64,000 bases of DNA from Pseudomonas sp. RIT-PI-AD (GCF_025642785.1 NZ_JANZKU010000002.1:230867-294866); one strand, 5' to 3'; positions 32,328-42,803 are shown, numbered from the stretch's first letter. Notes: generated by a model from the letters alone, not told the origin. Translations and numbers: made by a program.

Positions 32328-33269
32328 ATGCATTGGCGTTTGCTCGTGGCGGTGGCCGACGCCGGCAGCATCAGCGGCGCGGCCGAGTGCCTGGGCGTGA
32401 CCCAGTCGGGCGCCAGCCAGGCGCTCAGATCGCTGGAGGACGGGCTCGGCGTGCGCCTGCTGTCGCGGGAACACCGCCGCACGCTGCCCACCCGCGTGGG
32501 CATCCAGGTGATCGAGCAGGCGCGGGTGATGCTGGCCGCCCTGGAGCGGATCCAGGCCGGGGCCGATGCCGCGCGCGGCCTGGAGCGCGCCTCGCTGCGC
32601 CTGGCCAGCTTCCCGGCGGTATCCGCCACCCTGCTGGCGCCGTTGCTGCAACGCTTCCGCCGCGCGCACCCGGGCATCGAGGTGATCGTTCTGGAGGCCA
32701 GCGACGAGGAAGTCGAGGACCTGCTGGCGACGAACGCCGTCGACGTCGGCGTGCTGCTCAACCCGCCCCCTGAACGTCAAGCGACTCCCTTGGGGCGGGA
32801 TGCCTGGGTGGCGGTGGTTGCCGCGCGGCATCCCTGGGCCCGACGCGGCCTCGTCGAGGTGGCCCTGCGGGAACTGGTCGACGAGCCCTTCGTGCTGGCC
32901 ACCGGCGGTTGCAAGGTGAATGCCCGCAGCCTCGCCCGGGAGGCCGGCTTGCGCCTGGGCCAGGTGCGCGCCGAAGTGCGCGACTGGAACAGTGCATTGG
33001 CGCTGGTGCGGGAAAACCTCGGGGTCACCCTGGTGCCGCGGATGGTGCTGCCGGACGCGCTTCCCGGCCTGCGGGTACTCGCCTTGAGCACACCGCTGCA
33101 TCGCGAATTCGCCCTGGTGGCGGCGCCGGCCGCCGGTACCTCGGCGGTCGTGCGGGCGCTGCTGGATAACCTGGGCGCGTCCTACGGCACGCAGGGCGAC
33201 GGCAGCCCTGCCCCGGCGACCGGCCAGGACGCATGCCGGATCACGACCCACCCGACAGGAACAGGCTGA
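32328..33269 (+). CDS. LysR-family transcriptional regulator
   Basis: About 313 aa, starting MHWRLLVAVADAGSISGAAE. The helix-turn-helix continues with CLGVTQSGASQALRSLEDGLGVRLL and the rest is the LysR effector-binding domain. The start is slightly uncertain because the upstream in-frame residues (ARLNL) also fit a LysR N-terminus, but no start codon precedes them closely. It faces the GST gene across 129 bp and may control it. Its end overlaps the convergent TauE gene by 29 bp. Confidence 0.88.
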   Translation: MHWRLLVAVADAGSISGAAECLGVTQSGASQALRSLEDGLGVRLLSREHRRTLPTRVGIQVIEQARVMLAALERIQAGADAARGLERASLRLASFPAVSATLLAPLLQRFRRAHPGIEVIVLEASDEEVEDLLATNAVDVGVLLNPPPERQATPLGRDAWVAVVAARHPWARRGLVEVALRELVDEPFVLATGGCKVNARSLAREAGLRLGQVRAEVRDWNSALALVRENLGVTLVPRMVLPDALPGLRVLALSTPLHREFALVAAPAAGTSAVVRALLDNLGASYGTQGDGSPAPATGQDACRITTHPTGTG

Positions 33270-34047
33270 CCGCGACGATCAGACAGACGCCGGCAAAACC
33301 CACCTGAATGAAACGGGCCGGCAGGCGCCCCGACAGCCGCCGTCCGACCAGCATGCCGGCCACGCTGGCGGCGATGAACGACGCCCCCATGGCATCGATC
33401 CTCACCCCCGCGCTCAAGGCACCGAAGGCGGCGAAGCCGGAGACCAGCGCGATCACCATCAGCGAAGTGGCGACGATGCCGTGCAGCGGGACGTCGCTGA
33501 CCCGGCGCAAGGCCGGCACGATGAGGAAACCGCCGCCGACGCCGAGCAGGCCGCTGAGCAGCCCGGCCAGGGCGCCGATGGCGGCGAGGATCGCACTGAC
33601 CCGCGGCGTCCAGCGAAAGCGTCCGCTGGCGGGGTCCAGCCGGCAGGGCGGGCGCGGCGAGTCGGCCGCCGGGTCGCAGGCCACGTGGCCGAACGCCTGG
33701 CGGACCAGCCGCAAGGCCACCAGCGTCATCACCAGGGCGAACGCCGTCGTCAGCACCCGATGCGGCAGCCGTTGCGCCAGTTCCACCCCCAGGGGCGACA
33801 GCAGGGCGCCCGCGGAGGCCATCAGCAGGGCCGCGCGATAGCGCACCAGGCCCTCGCGCAGGCCCTGGACAGCGCCGGTGGCGGCCGCCGCGGCCACCGC
33901 GAGCAGGGCCACCGGCGCCGCCGTAGGCATGCTCCAGCCGAGTCCGATCACCAGGGCCGGCACCGCCAGGATGCCACCCCCCGCACCGGTCAGGCCGAAG
34001 GTCACGCCGACCGCCAGTCCGTAGACCACCGCCAGCACGCTCAGCAC
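33241..34047 (-). CDS. TauE/SafE-family sulfite/anion exporter
   Basis: The 268-aa protein has about eight hydrophobic helices arranged as two halves. The family hallmark glycine-rich GLTGAGGGILAVPAL appears near the start and is repeated as GLLGVGGGFLIVPAL in the second half. It lies 37 bp downstream of a persulfide dioxygenase gene, whose product is sulfite, so sulfite export is a sensible role. Confidence 0.9.
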   Translation of the reverse strand: MLSVLAVVYGLAVGVTFGLTGAGGGILAVPALVIGLGWSMPTAAPVALLAVAAAAATGAVQGLREGLVRYRAALLMASAGALLSPLGVELAQRLPHRVLTTAFALVMTLVALRLVRQAFGHVACDPAADSPRPPCRLDPASGRFRWTPRVSAILAAIGALAGLLSGLLGVGGGFLIVPALRRVSDVPLHGIVATSLMVIALVSGFAAFGALSAGVRIDAMGASFIAASVAGMLVGRRLSGRLPARFIQVGFAGVCLIVAVSLFLSGGS

Positions 34048-34084
34048 CGCGAAGCCTCCGTCGCCGCGCCTTTCCTCTCCCGCA

Positions 34085-34942
34085 TCAGAAGCAATCCAGC
34101 GGCAGCTTGAAGTAGCGCCGACCGTTGGCCGCCGGCGGCGGCAGGTTGCCGGCGCGCATGTTCACCTGCACCGCCGGCAGCATCAGCCGCGGCAGATCCA
34201 GGCCGCTGTCGCGGCGGGTGCGCATGGCGACGAAATCCGCCTCGGCGGTTCCCCGGCCGACGTGGATGTTGTGCGCCCGCTGCTCGCCCACCGTGGTCTG
34301 GCAACAGTGGTGCTCGCGACCCGGCGCCTTGTAGTCGTGGCAGAGGAATAGCCGGGTGCTCGCCGGCAACGCGAACAGGCGCTGGATCGAGCGATACAGC
34401 TGGCGCGCGTCGCCGCCGGGGAAATCGCAGCGGGCGGTGCCGCTGTCGGGCATGAACAGGGTGTCGCCGATGAAGGCGGCGTCGCCCACCAGGTAGCTGA
34501 CGCAGGCCGGTGTGTGCCCGGGGGTGTGCAGCACCCGTACCGGCAGGCACCCGACGTGAAAGCATTCCTCGTCGGCGAACAGCCGGTCGAACTGGCTGCC
34601 GTCCTGGGCGAACGCTTCCTCGGCGTCGAACAGGTCGGCGAACGCCACCTGCACCCGGGGGATTTCCGCGCCGATGCCGATGCGGCCGCCCAGCCGTTCG
34701 CGCAGGTAGCGGGCGGCGGACAGGTGGTCGGCATGCACATGGGTCTCCAGCAGCCAGTCCACCTGCAGGCCATTGGCGCGCACGTGATCGATCAGGCGGT
34801 CGGCGCTGGCATGGCCGATGCGCGCGGCGGCGGGATCGTAGTCCAGCACCGGGTCGATGATGGCGCAGCGCTGGCTGGCCGGATCGCTCAGCAGATGGCT
34901 GTAGGTACTGGTATCGGGATCGAAGAAAGACTCGATGCGCAT
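34085..34942 (-). CDS. Persulfide dioxygenase, ETHE1/Blh-type metallo-beta-lactamase fold
   Basis: The 285-aa protein has the non-heme iron motif THVHADHLS, HTPGHTPAC and FIGDTLFMPDSGTARCDFPGG. It ends YFKLPLDCF, as in Blh-type persulfide dioxygenases. It oxidises glutathione persulfide to sulfite and glutathione. The downstream TauE gene can expel the sulfite, and the upstream transsulfuration genes can generate sulfide or persulfide. A general MBL hydrolase is a less likely alternative. Confidence 0.88.
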   Translation of the reverse strand: MRIESFFDPDTSTYSHLLSDPASQRCAIIDPVLDYDPAAARIGHASADRLIDHVRANGLQVDWLLETHVHADHLSAARYLRERLGGRIGIGAEIPRVQVAFADLFDAEEAFAQDGSQFDRLFADEECFHVGCLPVRVLHTPGHTPACVSYLVGDAAFIGDTLFMPDSGTARCDFPGGDARQLYRSIQRLFALPASTRLFLCHDYKAPGREHHCCQTTVGEQRAHNIHVGRGTAEADFVAMRTRRDSGLDLPRLMLPAVQVNMRAGNLPPPAANGRRYFKLPLDCF

Positions 34943-35075
34943 GGTCGCTCCTTGTTCATGGCGTGCTTGCGGGTTGGCGCCGGCGTCGTCGTGGATGTCC
35001 GTTCGGCAACCGCGCCGCCGCCGGCGTTCCCGCCGCCCGGGGAACGGCCGCGCGGGAGCGGCCGCGGGCCTCCGA

Positions 35076-36236
35076 CTAGGGAAGCGAAGCCAGGGCCTGG
35101 TCGAGATCGGCCATCAGGTCTTCCACGTGCTCGACCCCCACCGACAGCCGCAGCAGGTTCTCGCCGATGCCCATGGCCGCCTTCTGCTCGTGGCTCAGGG
35201 AGCAGTGCGACATGCTGTAGGAATGGTTGATCATGCTTTCCACGCCGCCCAGGGAATCGGCCAGGACGAAGATCGACAGGCGTTCGATCAAGGCCGAGAC
35301 GGCCGCGCGATCCGCGTTCACTTTCAGCGAGACCACCGCCCCGCCGCTGCGCATCTGGCGCTGGCAGAGGGCGAATTGCGGGTGGCTTTCCAGGCCGGGG
35401 TAGTAGACCTGCTCGACCCGCCCATGGCTTTCGAGGAAGCGCGCCAGGCGCAGGGCATTGGCGCACTGCCGTTCCATGCGCACGTCCAGGGTCTTCAACC
35501 CGCGCAGCGCCAGGTAGCAATCGAAGGGCCCCTGGATCGCGCCCACCGCCATGCCCACCGCCCGCAGGCGCGCGAGCAGCGCCTCGTCGGCCGCCACCAC
35601 CACGCCGCCGATCAGGTCGGAATGGCCGCCGATGTACTTGCTCGCCGAGTGCATCACCAGGTCCACGCCGAACTCGATGGGGCGCTGGTTCCAGGGCGAG
35701 CAGAAGGTGTTGTCGACGCAGGTGAGGATGCCGTGGGCACGGGCGAACTCAGTCACCGGGGCGATATCCACCAGTTGCAGCAAGGGGTTGGTCGGCGTCT
35801 CGATCCAGATCAGCCGGGTGTTCTCGCGGCGGCTGTCGGCCAGGGCATCCAGGTCGTTGAGATCGACGTAGCTGGTGCTCAGCCCGGCACTGCGCCCGCG
35901 GTAATCCTCCAGCAGGCGGAAGGTACCGCCGTAGACGCCGGACATGACGATCACGTGGGAATCCTTCGGCAGCAGCTCCAGCACACTGGCGGTGGCGGCC
36001 ATGCCGGAGGCGCAGGCCAGGGCGCCATGGCCGCCTTCCAGGGCGGCGATACAACTCTCGTAGGCGTGGCGGGTGGGGTTGGCCCCGCGGCTGTAGCTGT
36101 ACTCCGGGTTGTCGTCCAGGCCACGCTTGACGAAGGAACTGGCGGTGACGATGGCCGGGAAGATCGCGTTTTCGGCGTAGGCCGCCTGCTCGCCCGCGTG
36201 GATCACGCGGGTGGAGAAATGCTTGCTCTGGGTCAT
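35076..36236 (-). CDS. Cys/Met-metabolism PLP enzyme: cystathionine gamma-lyase or gamma-synthase
   Basis: The 386-aa enzyme shows the PLP phosphate loop (ASGMAATAS), the segment ETPTNPLLQLVDI and the Schiff-base Lys in VMHSASKYIGGHSDLIGG. The C-terminal LADSLGGVESMINHSYSMSH is typical of the CGL/CGS/O-acylhomoserine group. The start at 36236 overlaps the stop of the CBS-like gene (ATGA). Pairing with a cysteine synthase/CBS-type gene favours gamma-lyase in reverse transsulfuration (cystathionine to cysteine), but family members are hard to separate by sequence. Confidence 0.9.
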   Translation of the reverse strand: MTQSKHFSTRVIHAGEQAAYAENAIFPAIVTASSFVKRGLDDNPEYSYSRGANPTRHAYESCIAALEGGHGALACASGMAATASVLELLPKDSHVIVMSGVYGGTFRLLEDYRGRSAGLSTSYVDLNDLDALADSRRENTRLIWIETPTNPLLQLVDIAPVTEFARAHGILTCVDNTFCSPWNQRPIEFGVDLVMHSASKYIGGHSDLIGGVVVAADEALLARLRAVGMAVGAIQGPFDCYLALRGLKTLDVRMERQCANALRLARFLESHGRVEQVYYPGLESHPQFALCQRQMRSGGAVVSLKVNADRAAVSALIERLSIFVLADSLGGVESMINHSYSMSHCSLSHEQKAAMGIGENLLRLSVGVEHVEDLMADLDQALASLP

Positions 36237-37294
36237 GCTCGTCTCGGGGTGGGCTGGAAAAGAGGATCGAGTCGTTCGGCGTAGGGGGCGATATCGCCGA
36301 TGTGCCGCGCCACCCAGTCGCGGTCGTAGTAAGTATCCAGATAACGCTCGCCGCTGTCGCACATCAAGGTGACGATCGAACCACGAATGCCGTGCGCCTG
36401 CATCTGCCGGGCGACCTGCAGCACGCCCCACAGGTTGGTCCCGGTGGAACCGCCGGCCCTGCGCCCGATCAGGCGTTCCAGCCAGTACAGGCAGGCGATG
36501 CTGGCGGCGTCGGGCACCTTGAGCATCTCGTCGATCACCTCCGGCAGGAAGGAGGGTTCCACCTGCGGCCGGCCGATGCCTTCGATGCGGCTGCACTGGA
36601 CGCTGGTCAGGGAGCGATCGGCGCGATGGAAGCTGTCGTAGAACACCGAATGCTCGGGGTCGACCGCCACCATCCGGGTGGCGAAGCCGCGGTAGCGGAT
36701 ATAGCGGCCCAGGGTCGCGGTGGTGCCGCCGGTGCCGGCGCCCATGACGATGGCGTGGGGCAGCGGGTGCGGCTCCTCGCTCATCTGGCGAAAGATGCTC
36801 TCGGCGATATTGTTGTTGCCGCGCCAGTCGGTGGCCCGCTCGGCATAGGTGAACTGATCCATGTAGTGGCCGTCGCTTTCCCGCGCCAGGCGCTGCGCGT
36901 GGGCATAGACCTCAGCGCCGTGGTCGACGAAGTGGCAGCGCCCGCCGAGCAGTTCGATCTGCTCGATCTTCTTGCTTGCGGTGCTGCGCGGCATCACCGC
37001 GGTGAACGGCAAGCCGAGCAGCTTGGCGAAATAGGCCTCGGACACCGCCGTGCTGCCGGACGACGCCTCCACCACCGGCGTGCCTTCGCGCACCTTGCCG
37101 CTGCAGATGGCATGCAAGAACAGCGAGCGGGCCAGGCGATGCTTGAGGCTGCCGGTGGGATGGGTGCTTTCGTCCTTGAGGTAGACGTCGATACCCGGCA
37201 GGCCGGGGATGTCCAGCTTGTGCAAATGGGTGTCGGACGAGCGCAACTGGTCGCTGGACAGCTTGCTCACGGCGGCGCGGAGCCAGGCGTTCAT
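36233..37294 (-). CDS. PLP-dependent cysteine synthase / cystathionine beta-synthase family protein
   Basis: The 353-aa fold-type II enzyme has the PLP Lys in HPTGSLKHRLA, the substrate loop VEASSGSTAVSEA and the phosphate loop MGAGTGGTTATLGRY. It lacks CBS regulatory domains and is therefore shorter than classic cystathionine beta-synthase. It could condense serine with homocysteine or make or degrade cysteine. Its partner downstream suggests reverse transsulfuration. It is divergent from an Lrp regulator. Confidence 0.88.
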   Translation of the reverse strand: MNAWLRAAVSKLSSDQLRSSDTHLHKLDIPGLPGIDVYLKDESTHPTGSLKHRLARSLFLHAICSGKVREGTPVVEASSGSTAVSEAYFAKLLGLPFTAVMPRSTASKKIEQIELLGGRCHFVDHGAEVYAHAQRLARESDGHYMDQFTYAERATDWRGNNNIAESIFRQMSEEPHPLPHAIVMGAGTGGTTATLGRYIRYRGFATRMVAVDPEHSVFYDSFHRADRSLTSVQCSRIEGIGRPQVEPSFLPEVIDEMLKVPDAASIACLYWLERLIGRRAGGSTGTNLWGVLQVARQMQAHGIRGSIVTLMCDSGERYLDTYYDRDWVARHIGDIAPYAERLDPLFQPTPRRA

Positions 37295-37451
37295 CGGCGA
37301 GCCTCCCGCCCGCGGGCCGCGGAGGGGCGCCGGCCCGGCCGCTGCAGGTCATGCCGCGAGAGACGCGGCGGCGGCGCGGGACGGAAAAGCAAGGACGGGA
37401 ACATGCGCGTTTCTTCGTGGAAAGGACGGAAAAATATTACGGCCTGAATCC

Positions 37452-37475
37452 GAGAAAATTATTTTCAATTTTCTC
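37452..37475. promoter_or_regulatory. Inverted repeat between the CBS-like and Lrp genes, probable Lrp operator
   Basis: GAGAAAATT (37452-37460) and AATTTTCTC (37467-37475) form a perfect 9-bp inverted repeat with a 6-bp spacer. A nested 13-bp palindrome (37454-37466) also exists. It is AT-rich, lies 51 bp before the Lrp start in a GC-rich region and has the form of an Lrp-family binding site. Confidence 0.55.
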
Positions 37476-37526
37476 CATTTGGCGCTATTGAGTAGAAAAT
37501 TTTTCCCAAATGACAACGGTACGTGT

Positions 37527-37985
37527 ATGGATCATTTCGACCGCCACATTCTCTCGCTGCTCCAGCGGGACGCCTCCCTGCCGCTCAAGGACCTCGCCGA
37601 AGCGGTCAACCTGTCCACCACGCCCTGCTGGAAACGGGTGAAGAAACTCGAGGAAGAAGGCTATATCCGCGCCCGCGTGGCCCTGGTGGACCCGGCGCGC
37701 CTGGGCCTCGGACTGTCGGTGTTCGTCCAGCTCAAGACCCAGCGCCACGATAGCCTCTGGCTGGAGAAATTCGCCGCCATCGTCGTGCAGTTCGAGGAAG
37801 TCCTGGAGTTCTACCGCATGGCCGGCGAATGGGACTACATGCTGCGCGTGCTGGTCAGCGACATCAGCGCCTACGACCGCTTCTACAAGAAGTTGATCAC
37901 CAGCACCGACGGCCTGACCGACATCACTTCCAGCTTCGCCATGGAGCAGATCAAGTACACCACCGCGCTGCCGTTGCCGCGCTGA
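37527..37985 (+). CDS. Lrp/AsnC-family regulator of the sulfur block
   Basis: The 152-aa protein starts at ATG 37527 with the standard MDHFDRHILSLLQRDASLP. The helix-turn-helix is DLAEAVNLSTTPCWKRVKKLEEEGYI and the RAM domain has FYRMAGEWDYMLRVLV, ending SFAMEQIKYTTALPLP. The longer frame from 37209 would run through the CBS-like gene on the other strand and is rejected. Divergent placement suggests control of the PLP genes, with an amino acid such as cysteine as a likely effector. Confidence 0.92.
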   Translation: MDHFDRHILSLLQRDASLPLKDLAEAVNLSTTPCWKRVKKLEEEGYIRARVALVDPARLGLGLSVFVQLKTQRHDSLWLEKFAAIVVQFEEVLEFYRMAGEWDYMLRVLVSDISAYDRFYKKLITSTDGLTDITSSFAMEQIKYTTALPLPR

Positions 37986-37989
37986 GCCG

Positions 37990-38017
37990 GACGCCCGGCG
38001 CGCCGGGCCCGGGCGTC
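37990..38017 (+). terminator. Hairpin after the Lrp gene
   Basis: GACGCCCGG (37990-37998) pairs with CCGGGCGTC (38009-38017) around a 10-nt loop, directly after the Lrp stop. No T-run follows, so factor-independent termination is uncertain. Confidence 0.4.
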
Positions 38018-38221
38018 GACCAGGTCGTGCAGGGCAGGAAGCGGGTGACCTGGGGATCGTCCGTTCACCGCCATGGGGTCATCCTGGCCGGCCTCCTCCA
38101 GGGGACGGATCCGCACGCATGGGGTGAACCGCGTGGAAAACCCGGATAGCGAGATCGAGGCCCCTCCTCCAGTGAAGCCAACGGCCCTACGCGTGGACCT
38201 TCGGCGCTGGGCGAGCGCCGC

Positions 38222-39514
38222 TCAAAGCTGGCCCATCAGGCGGAACCAGAGGTAATCCAGCGGCAGCAGGACCAGGAAGGTCACGCCGGCCAGGACCAGG
38301 CTCAGGCGTAGGGCGGCGGCGAAGGGTATCCGGCCCATGCCCATGGCGACCACGATGGGCGAGGCCTGGTAGGGCAATAACGGCGTGGAGAAGCCGATCA
38401 CCTGGATCATCAGGACGCTGAGCAAGGGCAGGCCGGAGGCGCTGGCCAGGGAGTGGGCCAAGGGCGTGAACAGCGCGGGCACGCCATTGGCGGTGACGAC
38501 GAAACCGAGCAGCACCGCGACACCGGTGATGGCCGCGAAGCTGCCCAACGGGCCGATCGCCCCCAGGGGCAGGACGTGCAGCAGGGCCTGACCGATCGCC
38601 TCGCCGAGCCCGCTTTGTGCGACCAGGGCGGCGAGGCCGAGGATGGCCGCCACGTAGAGCGCGGTGCGGTGATTCACCTCCTTGCCGAACTCCTCGCCGC
38701 TGACGAAGCCGATCCGCGGCAACAGGCAGATGCAGGCGGCGCCCAGGCCGACCCAGGCGGGCGAGATGCCGTGCAGGGCGTCGGTGAACCAAAGCCCGAG
38801 GGTGACCGCCAGCAGGAGCGCCAGCCGCTTTTCGTCGGCACTCAGGGGTTGCGCGGCCTCGGCCTCCACCCTGCCCTCCAGGCGATCCCGGAACAACCCG
38901 CAGACGCAGGCGCCCAGGGCGACGCCCTTGAGCAGGCCGAGCACCGGCAGATGCAGCAGCAGGTACGGCAGGTAGGCCAGGTGCAGGCCGTAGGAGGACT
39001 CGATGGCACCGGCCATCACCAGGTTGGGCACGTTGGCCGGCAGGATCGAGGCCGACAGCTGGAAGGTGCCGAACCCGACCGCCAGACCCAACCCGATGCG
39101 TCCGGGGCGACCCTCGCCGAGGCCGGTGCGGTCGGCCAGCGCCAGGACGATGGGCATCAGCAAGGCGATCCGGCCCATGTTCGAAGGCATCACGAACGCC
39201 AGGGCATAGGTCAGGCCGATCACCCCGAACACCAGGCGCGGGTAGGAGCCGGACAGTCCCGGCGCCAGCCAGCGCGCGCAGCGGTCGGCCAACCCGGTCT
39301 TGCGGATGGCGATGCCGATGACGTAACCGCTGAGCACCAGCCAGAAGGCCGACGAGGCGAAGCCGGAGAAAATCAGCGCGGCGGGCGCGACCTTCAGGAC
39401 CATGGCGAGGGTGAAGAACAGCAACGCGGTGAGGTATTCGGGCAGGCGGGCGGTGGCCCAGAGACCGATGGTCGCGGCTACCAGGCCGGCCGTGAGCAGG
39501 AGCGATACATCCAT
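38222..39514 (-). CDS. SLC13/DASS-type anion permease
   Basis: The 430-aa protein is almost wholly hydrophobic, with about eleven helices. The sequence FASSAFWLVLSGYVIGIAIRKTGLADRCARWL resembles divalent anion:Na+ symporters and citrate/sulfate permeases, and the repeat with SILPANVPNLVMAGAIESSYG carries the Asn/Thr-type substrate signature. The likely substrates are dicarboxylates or sulfate. It stands alone, between the Lrp gene and the mutasome operon. Sulfate or a sulfonate would match the neighbouring sulfur genes, but that is only context. Confidence 0.8.
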   Translation of the reverse strand: MDVSLLLTAGLVAATIGLWATARLPEYLTALLFFTLAMVLKVAPAALIFSGFASSAFWLVLSGYVIGIAIRKTGLADRCARWLAPGLSGSYPRLVFGVIGLTYALAFVMPSNMGRIALLMPIVLALADRTGLGEGRPGRIGLGLAVGFGTFQLSASILPANVPNLVMAGAIESSYGLHLAYLPYLLLHLPVLGLLKGVALGACVCGLFRDRLEGRVEAEAAQPLSADEKRLALLLAVTLGLWFTDALHGISPAWVGLGAACICLLPRIGFVSGEEFGKEVNHRTALYVAAILGLAALVAQSGLGEAIGQALLHVLPLGAIGPLGSFAAITGVAVLLGFVVTANGVPALFTPLAHSLASASGLPLLSVLMIQVIGFSTPLLPYQASPIVVAMGMGRIPFAAALRLSLVLAGVTFLVLLPLDYLWFRLMGQL

Positions 39515-39725
39515 GAAGATTCCTTATCCCTTCGGGCAGTTCGTTCGCGGCGGGCACGGGCGTCGCTCCCGGGGCAAACACAGCGGACGAGAGAAATACC
39601 TGCCCGCGGGCCCACAGACAAGCCTTTTACCGAGCGAAGCCTCATTTGCGGCTCCACGCACGGCACCCTGCCGCGCCTCAGGCCGGTCCCGCGCCCCGCG
39701 GCCGCGCCCGCCGATGACGCGCGCG

Positions 39726-42700
39726 TCAGTGGAAATCCCGGCTGCGTATGTCCAGGCCGGTCAACATCGGGGTGAGGTCATGCAGGCGCCCGGCGATCAG
39801 GTGCCGCACCTCGCCTTGCGTTTCCAGGCGCCCATCCACCTGCAACAGCCGCGCGCCCACCAATACCCGCCGCTGCCGCTCGGCCAGGTCGTGCCAGACG
39901 ATTACGTTGACCATCCCGTACTCGTCCTCCAGGGTCACGAAGATCACCCCGCTGGCGGTCTGCGGCCGTTGCCGGCCGATCACCAGGCCGGCGACGCTCA
40001 CCGGCCGGCCGTGCTCGACCCCCGCCAACTCCCGCGAATGACGACAGCGGCGGCTGCGCAGGTCTTCGCGCAACATTGCCAGCGGATGCGGGCCGAGGGT
40101 GGTGCCCAGGGTGGCGTAGTCGGCGTGCAGGTCCTCGCCCGGGGTCGGCCGCGGCAACTCCACCGGGGGTTCGTCCCCGGCCGGCAAGCCGGCGAACAGC
40201 GGGTACTGGGTCTCGATCCCGGCCACCGCCCAGCGCGCCCGATGCCGATGCCCGGCGAGCCCCTGCAGGGCGCCGGCATCGGCGAGCCGCTCCAGCGCGC
40301 GGGCCTCCAGGGCGGCGCGGACGCCCAGCTCGGCCACCTCGGCGAAGGCGCCGGCGGCCCTGGCGCGTTCGATACGCCGGGCGTCGGCCTCGGCGAATCC
40401 GGCGATCATCCGCAGCCCCAGGCGGATCGCCGGCTGCCCCGCTCCGTCGCCTTCGAGGCTGCAATCCCAGTCGCTGTGGCGCACGTCGACCGGCAGGGTC
40501 CGGATGCCGTGGCGACGGGCGTCCTGCAGCACCTGGTCGGGGCTGTAGAAGCCCATCGGCCAACTGTTGATCAGGGCACAGGCGTAGGCGGCCGGCTCGT
40601 GGCATTTCAGCCAGCAACTGGCGTAGGTCAGCAGGGCGAAGCTGGCGGCATGGGATTCGGGGAACCCGTAGCTGCCGAAGCCCTTGATCTGCTCGAAGAT
40701 GCGCAGGGCGAAATCGGCGCTGTAGCCGTTCTTCAGCATGCCCTCGGTGAGACGCCGGCGATGGGGCTCCAGGCCGCCGTGACGCTTCCAGGCCGCCATG
40801 GAACGGCGCAACTGGTCGGCCTCCCCCGGCGAATAATCGGCGGCGACGATGGCCAGTTGCATCACCTGCTCCTGGAACAGCGGCACGCCGAGGGTGCGCT
40901 TGAACACCTTCTCCAGTCCCTCGGGATAGGTCACCTTTTCGTCCCCGTTACGCCGGCGCAGGTAGGGATGGACCATGTCGCCCTGGATCGGCCCCGGGCG
41001 GACGATGGCCACCTCGATGACCAGGTCGTAGAAGGTCTTCGGGCGCAGCCGCGGGAGCATGGCCATCTGCGCCCGCGACTCGATCTGGAAAACCCCCAGG
41101 GTATCGGCGCGGGCGATCATCGCGTAGGTCGCCGGGTCCTCCTGGGGCACCGTGGCCAGGGTGAGATGCCGCCCCCGATAGCGGCTCAGCAGGTCGAAGC
41201 AACGGCGCAACGCGCTGAGCATGCCCAGGGCGAGGATGTCCACCTTGAGCAGGCCGACCAGGTCGAGGTCGTCCTTGTCCCACTGGATCAGGGTGCGCCC
41301 CGGCATGGCCGCGTTCTCCACCGGTACCAGCGTATCCAGCGCCTGTTCGGAGATGACGAAACCGCCGGGGTGCTGCGACAGGTGCCGGGGGAAGCCGATC
41401 AGCTCGCCGGTGAGCGCCAGGACCCGACGCAACACCGGGCTGTCCGGGTCGAAACCGCTTTCCCGCAGCCGCTCGACGCCTGGCGGACCGCTGCTCCAGT
41501 GCCCGCAGCAACCGGCCAGGGCGTCGACCTGGTCGGGCGGCAGGCCGAGGGCCTTGGCCAGGTCGCGCACCGCGCCGGCGCCGTGGTAGGTGCTGGCCAC
41601 CGCGGTGAGCGCCGCCCGGTTGCGGCCGTAGCGTTCGAATACGTACTGAATGACCTCTTCGCGGCGCTCGTGCTCGAAGTCCACGTCGATGTCCGGTGGC
41701 TCGTTGCGCTCCTTGGAGAGGAAGCGTTCGAACAGCAGGTCCACCCGCGCCGGGTCCAGTTCGGTGATGCCGAGGGCGAAGCACACCACCGAGTTGGCCG
41801 CCGAGCCACGCCCCTGGCAAAGGATGTGCTTGCGACGGGCGAACGCGACGATGTCGTGAACGGTAAGGAAATAGCTCTCGTAGCCCAGGTCCTCGATCAG
41901 GCCCAGCTCCTTCTCGATCTGTGCCTGGGTTCCCGGGGGAATCTCCTTCGGCCAGCGCAGGCGGGCCCCGGCGTCGACCAGATGGCGCAGCCAGGTGGTC
42001 GCCGTATGGCCGGCGGGCACCAGCTCGTGGGGATATTGGTAGCGCAACTGGTCGAGGTCGAAGGTGCAACGCCGGGCGATGGCCAGGGTTTCCGCCAATA
42101 GCGACGCCGGGTAGAGATCGGCCAGGGCCGCGCACGGGCGCAGATGCCGCTCGCCGTTGCCGAACAGGTACGCCCCCGCCTCGGCCACCGGCAGGTGGTG
42201 GCGGATCGCGGTCATGCAGTCCTGCAGGGCGCGACGCCCGCGCGCGTGCATGTGCACGTCTCCCGCGGCCACCAGCGGCAGGCCCAGGGCGGCGGCCTGG
42301 GCCTGGAGCCGCCGCAGCCGGGTGGCGTCGTCCGGCCCACGGTGCAGCTCGACCGCCAGCCAGACGCGCCCGGGGAAGCGCTCGCGCAGCCAGCGCCCCT
42401 CGCGCGCCGGATCCTCGCCCGGCTGCGGCACCCAGAGCGCCAGCAGACCATCCAGCGCTTCGTCGAAATCCTCGCGCAACGACCGGTACTCGCCTTTCGC
42501 GGCCCGGCGGCGGGCCAGGGTGATCAGCCGGCACAGCCGCTGGTAGCCGGCCAGGTCTTCCACCAGCAGGACCAGCTTGGGACCCTCTTCGAGGCGGATT
42601 TCGCTGCCGACGATCAGCGGCAGCCCGGTATCGCGGGACGCCTGCCAGGCGCGCACGATGCCGGCCAGGGAACACTCGTCGGTGATCGCCAGGGCCTGGT

Positions 42701-42803
42701 AGCCGTGGCGTGTGGCCCGTTCGAAGAGTTCGCGGGCGCTGGACGCGCCCCGCTGGAAACTGAAATTCGACAGGCAGTGCAATTCGGCGTAGCCCGGGCT
42801 CAT
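39726..42803 (-). CDS. dnaE2: Error-prone DNA polymerase III alpha subunit DnaE2 (ImuC)
   Basis: The 1025-aa protein has an N-terminal PHP domain ([26 protein letters not shown]) and the polymerase palm with [23 protein letters not shown] and [21 protein letters not shown] carrying the catalytic aspartates. The fingers region follows, with a C-terminal OB-fold domain ([29 protein letters not shown]). The ATG at 42803 gives the family start [10 protein letters not shown] and overlaps the imuB stop by 4 bp. It performs mutagenic translesion synthesis with ImuA and ImuB after DNA damage. Confidence 0.96.
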   Translation of the reverse strand: MSPGYAELHCLSNFSFQRGASSARELFERATRHGYQALAITDECSLAGIVRAWQASRDTGLPLIVGSEIRLEEGPKLVLLVEDLAGYQRLCRLITLARRRAAKGEYRSLREDFDEALDGLLALWVPQPGEDPAREGRWLRERFPGRVWLAVELHRGPDDATRLRRLQAQAAALGLPLVAAGDVHMHARGRRALQDCMTAIRHHLPVAEAGAYLFGNGERHLRPCAALADLYPASLLAETLAIARRCTFDLDQLRYQYPHELVPAGHTATTWLRHLVDAGARLRWPKEIPPGTQAQIEKELGLIEDLGYESYFLTVHDIVAFARRKHILCQGRGSAANSVVCFALGITELDPARVDLLFERFLSKERNEPPDIDVDFEHERREEVIQYVFERYGRNRAALTAVASTYHGAGAVRDLAKALGLPPDQVDALAGCCGHWSSGPPGVERLRESGFDPDSPVLRRVLALTGELIGFPRHLSQHPGGFVISEQALDTLVPVENAAMPGRTLIQWDKDDLDLVGLLKVDILALGMLSALRRCFDLLSRYRGRHLTLATVPQEDPATYAMIARADTLGVFQIESRAQMAMLPRLRPKTFYDLVIEVAIVRPGPIQGDMVHPYLRRRNGDEKVTYPEGLEKVFKRTLGVPLFQEQVMQLAIVAADYSPGEADQLRRSMAAWKRHGGLEPHRRRLTEGMLKNGYSADFALRIFEQIKGFGSYGFPESHAASFALLTYASCWLKCHEPAAYACALINSWPMGFYSPDQVLQDARRHGIRTLPVDVRHSDWDCSLEGDGAGQPAIRLGLRMIAGFAEADARRIERARAAGAFAEVAELGVRAALEARALERLADAGALQGLAGHRHRARWAVAGIETQYPLFAGLPAGDEPPVELPRPTPGEDLHADYATLGTTLGPHPLAMLREDLRSRRCRHSRELAGVEHGRPVSVAGLVIGRQRPQTASGVIFVTLEDEYGMVNVIVWHDLAERQRRVLVGARLLQVDGRLETQGEVRHLIAGRLHDLTPMLTGLDIRSRDFH

